NCBI GenBank assembly: GCA_910587495.1
Contig: CAJUMT010000016.1
Coordinates: 1-30,442, forward strand
Direction: 5' to 3'
Source: an uncultured Lachnospiraceae bacterium
GTDB lineage: Bacteria; Bacillota_A; Clostridia; Lachnospirales; Lachnospiraceae
DNA length: 30,442 nucleotides
Positions 26,723 through 30,442 of the stretch are shown piece after piece (positions within the stretch are counted from its first letter, which is position 1; each line of letters opens with the position of its first letter). The translations under genes were made by a program, and so were the position numbers. The notes beneath the pieces are model-generated. The model did no database searches, was not told the origin of the DNA, and saw only the letters and a list, made by a program, of their open reading frames with translations.

Positions 26723-28069
26723 TTACAGTCTCTTCAGCAGCGCTTCTCTTTCTGCTTCATAACCAGGTTTACCTAAGAGTGCAAACATATTCTTCTTATA
26801 GCTCTCTACACCCGGCTGGTTGAACGGATTTACGCCTAAAAGATATCCGCTGATACCGCACGCAAACTCAAAGAAATAGAACAGTTGTCCCAAAGAGAAC
26901 TCGTCCTGTCTTGGGATCTTCACCATCAGATTCGGAACCTCGCCGTCTGTGTGGGCAAGAATCGTTCCGTTCATGGCGTTCTTATTGACGAAGTCCATAT
27001 TTTTCCCCGCCAGATAATTCAGGCCGTCCAAATCCACCGGCTCTTCGGTCATAACGATCTCCTGCTCGCATTCCTCTACAGAAAGAACCGTCTCAAACAT
27101 GATCCTTGCGCCGTCCTGAATGAACTGTCCCATGGAATGAAGGTCTGTGGTCAAATCGACAGACGCCGGGAAAATACCCTTCTTGTCCTTACCTTCAGAC
27201 TCGCCATAGAGCTGTTTCCACCACTCGGAAATATAGTGAAGGCTTGGCTCATAATTTGCCAGCACTTCGGTGGATTTGCCTTTGCGGTGCAGAATGTTGC
27301 GGATCACCGCATACATAACGGCATCATTTTCCTCATAAGGTGTGTTGAGCGCCAGGTCGCGTCCGCTGGCTGCGCCCTCCATCAGCTTTGTAATATCCGC
27401 GCCGCTGGCCGCGATGGGAAGAAGGCCTACTGCCGTCAGTACGGAGAATCGTCCGCCCACATCATCCGGAACAACAAATGTCTCGTAACCTTCCTCAGTA
27501 GCCAAGCTCTTAAGCGCCCCTCTTGCCTTATCGGTAGTAGCGTAGATTCTCTTTGCCGCGCCTTCCTTGCCATACTTGTCCTCCAGCATTTTCTTAAATA
27601 CGCGGAACGCGATGGCGGGCTCGGTAGTAGTGCCGGATTTGGAGATTACATTGACAGAAAAATCACGGTCTCCGATCACATCCATCAGATGGCTGACATA
27701 ACGGGTAGAAATACTGTTGCCGACAAAATAGATTTCCGGCGCTTTGCGCACTTCTTTTGATACAATATTATAGAAGCTGTGCTTCAAAAACTCAATGGCC
27801 GCCCTGGCCCCCAGATAAGAACCGCCGATACCAATCACTAAAAGAACTTCGGAATCGCTCTGGATCTTTGCCGCCGCCTTCTGAATCCTTGCAAACTCTT
27901 CTTTGTCATAATTGACCGGAAGATCAATCCATCCAAGAAAATCATTGCCTGCTCCTTTTTTCTGGACCAGCATATCTTTCACGGCTGCAGTCTGTGTTTC
28001 CATGTACTTTACTTCGTCTGCACCGATAAACTGCGCCGCTTTGGAATAGTCAAATGTTACTTTTGCCAT
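26723..28069 (-). CDS. pgi: Glucose-6-phosphate isomerase
   Basis: 448 residues from the ATG at 28069, giving the usual MAKVTFDYSKA start; GGAG lies 12 bases upstream. The frame runs back to 28117, but that extension overlaps the promoter. The enzyme interconverts glucose 6-phosphate and fructose 6-phosphate in glycolysis. Signatures are VIGIGGSYLGARAAIEFL (phosphosugar binding), NVISKSGTTTEPAIAFR, DDVGGRFSVLTAVGLLP, the catalytic region SMGQFIQDG, and KNAMNGTILAHTDG. The length matches the Firmicutes form. It has its own promoter and terminator, so it is a single-gene unit. Confidence 0.97.
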   Translation of the reverse strand: MAKVTFDYSKAAQFIGADEVKYMETQTAAVKDMLVQKKGAGNDFLGWIDLPVNYDKEEFARIQKAAAKIQSDSEVLLVIGIGGSYLGARAAIEFLKHSFYNIVSKEVRKAPEIYFVGNSISTRYVSHLMDVIGDRDFSVNVISKSGTTTEPAIAFRVFKKMLEDKYGKEGAAKRIYATTDKARGALKSLATEEGYETFVVPDDVGGRFSVLTAVGLLPIAASGADITKLMEGAASGRDLALNTPYEENDAVMYAVIRNILHRKGKSTEVLANYEPSLHYISEWWKQLYGESEGKDKKGIFPASVDLTTDLHSMGQFIQDGARIMFETVLSVEECEQEIVMTEEPVDLDGLNYLAGKNMDFVNKNAMNGTILAHTDGEVPNLMVKIPRQDEFSLGQLFYFFEFACGISGYLLGVNPFNQPGVESYKKNMFALLGKPGYEAEREALLKRL

Positions 28070-28117
28070 ATTGTTTCTACTCTCCTTTACTGAACGAGTA
28101 CCCTCTCGTATGTACAT

Positions 28118-28147
28118 ATTGTATCACTTACCCATAGGGAAAATCAA
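28118..28147 (-). promoter_or_regulatory. Sigma-A promoter of pgi
   Basis: On the minus strand, TTGATT (28142-28147) and TACAAT (28118-28123) are separated by 18 bases, 48 bases upstream of the pgi ATG. The -35 overlaps the stop codon of the membrane-protein gene upstream. Confidence 0.7.
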
Positions 28148-28812
28148 GTAGATGAACCCAAAAAATCTGTAAGAACTTCATTAAATATCTGTTCTTCCTC
28201 TTTTTTGAGAAAAACACCCTTACTTTCGCCGTCTCCTTCCGCTCTTTGCAGCGGTTCTGCTTCTGCCTGTGCAAGCGCCTGTTCTGTATCCTTAAAATCT
28301 TCGTATGTATGAACTTGTCTTGGATACAGCGTGTTGGAGACATAATCCAACAGACACACCTGCGCGCGCTCCCACAGGCTGTCCGTCTCGAACCACAGGA
28401 CGGCCACACGAACCATGGTCGCGGCTGTGGCCGCCGCCAGAAAACGATTCACACACCATGCCGCATCACGCTCCAGATACCACAAAACCACGCTTTCCAC
28501 AAAACCGACTCCCAAAATCAGGCTTGTCCACCGTTCCGGAAGCCGTCTCCACCTGCCCAGGCGTATACCGAATTTTCGCTCCTGGCACAGATATTTCTGC
28601 ACAAACACCGGTATATCATAGATCCCAACTTTTACTTCGTAACTTTTCTCAAATTTCAGCGTCATTGCCCGCAGCATCTTTCCTTTTCCGCCGCTTCCAA
28701 GGGCCGCGTCTTTGCAGAGTTCTCCAAACAGTATTCTGCGCGCCAGCGTAAGCACAATGCCCCAGATCCCCAGCGCTATAAATTCTCCGTAGTACAACCA
28801 TGCTTTGTACAT
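28144..28812 (-). CDS. Membrane protein of unknown function
   Basis: 222 residues; no family recognised. A hydrophobic segment at about 8-26 is followed by a basic loop and a soluble part (KFEKSYEVKVGIYDIPVFVQKYL). Two further hydrophobic stretches follow at about 93-110 (SLILGVGFVESVVLWYL) and 121-142 (RFLAAATAATMVRVAVLWF). The C-terminal 60 residues are charged and helical, ending near EEEQIFNEVLTDFLGSS. GGGGAGGT lies six bases before the ATG, a strong ribosome site, so the gene is probably expressed. It is divergent from the TSCPD gene and its stop overlaps the pgi promoter; no terminator separates it from pgi, so readthrough is possible. Confidence 0.8.
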   Translation of the reverse strand: MYKAWLYYGEFIALGIWGIVLTLARRILFGELCKDAALGSGGKGKMLRAMTLKFEKSYEVKVGIYDIPVFVQKYLCQERKFGIRLGRWRRLPERWTSLILGVGFVESVVLWYLERDAAWCVNRFLAAATAATMVRVAVLWFETDSLWERAQVCLLDYVSNTLYPRQVHTYEDFKDTEQALAQAEAEPLQRAEGDGESKGVFLKKEEEQIFNEVLTDFLGSST

Positions 28813-28952
28813 AAAAGCACCTCCCCTGATATTTAGTGCTTCCCAGTATAACAGATTACCGGAAAAAGGGTAGGCTAAGTTATCGACGGATTCTGACAGA
28901 AGGCATGGGCAAAAATATCTTATTTCACCTGGATTATAACAGAAGTTTCTGA

Positions 28953-28958
28953 TATACT
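28953..28958 (+). promoter_or_regulatory. Candidate -10 of the TSCPD-domain gene
   Basis: TATACT lies 32 bases upstream of the ATG. The hexamer 17 bases further upstream, TGGATT, is a poor -35. A short inverted repeat (CAGAA-GT-TTCTG) lies in the spacer. Confidence 0.35.
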
Positions 28959-28990
28959 GTTAGCCATAAGAACCCGAAAGGAGGACAGGC

Positions 28991-29236
28991 ATGGTATATA
29001 AAACAAAAGGAACCTGCTCGCAGGCAATCAATGTGGAAGCGCAGGATGGCATCATTACAAATGTGGAATTTGTCGGAGGCTGTGCCGGCAATACCGCAGG
29101 AATCGCGAAACTGGTGACAGGGATGAAGGTAGACGACGTGATCGCACAACTCGAAGGGACACGCTGCGGAACCCGCCCAACTTCTTGTCCGGACCAACTG
29201 GCCAAGGCGTTGAAACAGTTAAAAGAGAGCGAGTAA
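28991..29236 (+). CDS. TIGR03905-type TSCPD domain protein
   Basis: 81 residues, the full length of this small family. The signature TSCPDQLAKAL is present at about 63-73, preceded by GGCAGNTAGIAKLVTGM and the conserved Cys of GTCSQAI and GTRCGTRPTS. Four cysteines in all suggest metal binding. The same domain occurs at the end of some vitamin B12-dependent ribonucleotide reductases and as a stand-alone protein in clostridia; the stand-alone function is not known. GGAGG lies seven bases upstream of the ATG. It stands alone and ends at a hairpin shared with the convergent nuclease-like gene. Confidence 0.92.
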   Translation: MVYKTKGTCSQAINVEAQDGIITNVEFVGGCAGNTAGIAKLVTGMKVDDVIAQLEGTRCGTRPTSCPDQLAKALKQLKESE

Positions 29237-29259
29237 GTAACTGTATGCATATGCCGCAA

Positions 29260-29283
29260 AAGAGCCGGATTCCCCCGGCTCTT
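29260..29283. terminator. Bidirectional terminator between the TSCPD and PD-(D/E)XK genes
   Basis: AAGAGCCGG (29260-29268) pairs with CCGGCTCTT (29275-29283) over nine pairs around a six-base loop. T-rich tails are short on either side, so termination may be moderate. It sits 24 bases past the TSCPD stop and 5 bases past the stop of the convergent gene. Confidence 0.7.
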
Positions 29284-29288
29284 CTGGT

Positions 29289-30182
29289 TTACTGCCAATA
29301 CTCCATCACTTGTTTCTTGGATACGTCACAATATGCCTCTGTCTTAATAATAGACTGATAAGCAGAATCAAAATCAAGCTGCATCCCTTTCAGCACATCC
29401 ACGAGAGCTTTCAAGCCTTTCTTCTCGCCGCGCTTCTCACCGCGCTTCTCACCTATTCTCTCACCCTGCATTTTACTTTCGTTTAATTCGTCTTCCATCA
29501 ATTCTCTCAAAGCTTCACACATCTTAGCGTCCTCCTTTAACTTTCCAAACAGCTCCTTATTCGCTCCAATAATAGCGGCTAATACCGAGTCCACCAATTG
29601 CCTGCTTCTTTGGCCTTTGCGCCCCCTGGCCTGCTCGACCAGCAGTCTGGCCTTTTCCTGATCCAGCTTTCGAGTCAATGCTTTCAGCCATACATACTGT
29701 CTGCCGCTTAGTTCCTTACTTACTATGATCTGTGTCGCAAAATTCGTTTTGCCTTCTATATAGTATATCCCATTATATGAATTTCTGACCATATAGCCCT
29801 CTTTTGCAAGATCAAACAGCAGTTTTTCCGGCTTTATATCCCGAATCATAGTGACTGACACACTATCGGCTTTGATCCCGTCCACATGATCGGCAGATGC
29901 CTTGTATAAGGCGGCATACGCGTTTACTTTATAAAATGTATCGATATTCATCGCATCTCCCGGCGATTTATACTCAAATATATTATGCTCTCTAAATATA
30001 CGACCGATTTTGTCTTTTACCTGATGATTTTTGGGTTTTTTAATTACCAGCAGATCCACTTGCAGCGGTTTGGTATTCAGGTTATATTCGCGTATAAATT
30101 CAAGGTATTCTCTATCGTCCTCTAATACAAGCTCCATAGCCGAACAGAAAGCCGGATGCCACTGTGTCTTTAATCCCTCCAT
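29289..30182 (-). CDS. PD-(D/E)XK nuclease-like protein (Rpn/transposase-associated type)
   Basis: 297 residues. Residues about 38-72 carry a D-x(n)-E-x-K nuclease core: VDLLVIKK, then about 20 residues on HNIFEYKSPGDAMNID. Near the C-terminus comes the repetitive linker GERIGEKRGEKRGEKKG, the kind of KGE-rich repeat found in Rpn-type recombination-promoting nucleases, then a short helical tail. Proteins of this type are abundant, often multicopy, in Lachnospiraceae. A role in DNA cleavage or recombination is inferred from the fold only. The start is supported by AAGGAG ten bases upstream and a consensus promoter. Confidence 0.8.
   Translation of the reverse strand: MEGLKTQWHPAFCSAMELVLEDDREYLEFIREYNLNTKPLQVDLLVIKKPKNHQVKDKIGRIFREHNIFEYKSPGDAMNIDTFYKVNAYAALYKASADHVDGIKADSVSVTMIRDIKPEKLLFDLAKEGYMVRNSYNGIYYIEGKTNFATQIIVSKELSGRQYVWLKALTRKLDQEKARLLVEQARGRKGQRSRQLVDSVLAAIIGANKELFGKLKEDAKMCEALRELMEDELNESKMQGERIGEKRGEKRGEKKGLKALVDVLKGMQLDFDSAYQSIIKTEAYCDVSKKQVMEYWQ
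29421..29466. repeat. 12-base tandem repeats encoding GEKR units
   Basis: Three to four imperfect 12-base copies lie within the PD-(D/E)XK gene. Copy number could vary between strains without breaking the frame, because each unit is four codons. Confidence 0.7.
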
Positions 30183-30204
30183 CTTAGCGTATCTCCTTAG
30201 AAAT

Positions 30205-30233
30205 ATTATACCTTAGTGTAATATTTTCTGCAA
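30205..30233 (-). promoter_or_regulatory. Sigma-A promoter of the PD-(D/E)XK gene
   Basis: On the minus strand, TTGCAG (30228-30233) and TATAAT (30205-30210) are 17 bases apart, 22 bases upstream of the ATG. It is a near-consensus arrangement. Confidence 0.8.
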
Positions 30234-30250
30234 GAGGATTTTTTGATAGC

Positions 30251-30299
30251 AAAAGAGGGCATTTGCCCCCGGGGTGCTAATCCGGGAATGCCCTCTTTT
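30251..30299. terminator. Strong bidirectional hairpin terminator
   Basis: AAAAGAGGGCATT (30251-30263) pairs perfectly with AATGCCCTCTTTT (30287-30299), 13 pairs. The apical GC-rich part (CCCGG types) can pair further. The A and T ends give U tracts in both directions. It most likely ends a minus-strand gene entering from beyond 30442. Confidence 0.8.
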
Positions 30300-30330
30300 A
30301 TTTGTGTGAACGCTGTAACCGGTTCGTATG

Positions 30331-30352
30331 TCACACTGTCTTTGCAGTGTGA
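30331..30352. repeat. Inverted repeat with 8-base arms
   Basis: TCACACTG (30331-30338) and CAGTGTGA (30345-30352) flank TCTTTG. There is no T-run, so it is not an ordinary terminator. Its role is unknown; it lies in the 3' region of the gene end entering from the right. Confidence 0.5.
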
Positions 30353-30387
30353 AGCAGTTGACTTAAAAGTTTACACTTTGTCATTAG

Positions 30388-30442
30388 TTACTCAACTTTC
30401 CCACCAATAAAGCTGGTGCAAATGCTTGAATTATAAAGCAAA
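30388..30442 (-). other. Possible 3' end of an unidentified minus-strand gene
   Basis: A frame entering from the window edge stays open for 17 codons and ends ICTSFIGGKVE before TAA at 30388-30390. The downstream terminator at 30251-30299 agrees with a gene end here. The fragment is too short to identify; it could be a transposase end. Confidence 0.3.

Noticed and set aside
26885..27760. 291-residue plus-strand frame
   Set aside because: It is antisense to pgi, whose motifs are unambiguous.
1..30442. CRISPR array, tRNA or rRNA genes
   Set aside because: No regularly spaced direct repeats, cloverleaf-like segments or rRNA-like stretches were seen on either strand. The short repeats found are in-frame coding repeats.

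Overview
The window looks like chromosomal DNA of a Gram-positive clostridium, most likely a Lachnospiraceae (Clostridium cluster XIVa) gut bacterium. The basis is the gene repertoire (MutS2 with an Smr domain, YhaM-type exonuclease, short type-3 prolyl-tRNA synthetase, HD-containing CCA-adding enzyme, TSCPD-domain protein, VanR/VanS-like two-component systems, M29 aminopeptidase), strong GGAGG ribosome sites, a TTG start on rlmD and consensus sigma-A promoters. The species cannot be named from this sequence.

Region 1 (1-4280) is an AT-richer accessory island. Read right to left, it holds a frameshifted foreign-looking tail on rlmD, a 5'-truncated Mrr-type restriction nuclease, a badly decayed C-terminal half of a BREX-type methyltransferase gene (pglX), an intact-looking AlbA_2/ATP-binding regulator, and a stub whose first codons resemble the start of pglZ. 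It reads as the remains of a phage-defence locus delivered by a mobile element that entered the 3' end of rlmD, a known integration hotspot for serine-recombinase elements.

Region 2 (4244-7900, minus) is a housekeeping operon: a membrane-anchored HtrA-like protein that has lost its catalytic triad, yhaM, then rlmD. Region 3 (8008-12556, plus) diverges from it and carries mutS2 followed by an OmpR-type response regulator and its sensor kinase, closed by a hairpin terminator.

Region 4 (12560-23446 and on to proS at 24895, minus) holds an aconitase-family hydratase with its own strong promoter, a second response regulator/sensor kinase pair, an M29 aminopeptidase, a large anchored extracytoplasmic protein with a degenerate C39-peptidase-like C-terminus plus a small Tyr/Trp-rich partner, and the proS-cca tRNA operon.

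Region 5 (25061-30442) holds an AI-2E/YtvI-type membrane protein converging on a RluA-type pseudouridine synthase, pgi with promoter and terminator, an unknown membrane protein, a small TSCPD protein, and a PD-(D/E)XK nuclease-like protein (Rpn-like) with a consensus promoter. It ends in a strong hairpin and an unidentified 3' gene end. No rRNA, tRNA or CRISPR array was seen, and no complete transposase.

The clearest unusual items are the decayed BREX/Mrr island at rlmD, the apparently non-catalytic HtrA-like protein, and the two-gene extracytoplasmic pair at 19001-22004. I found no convincing complete new system.
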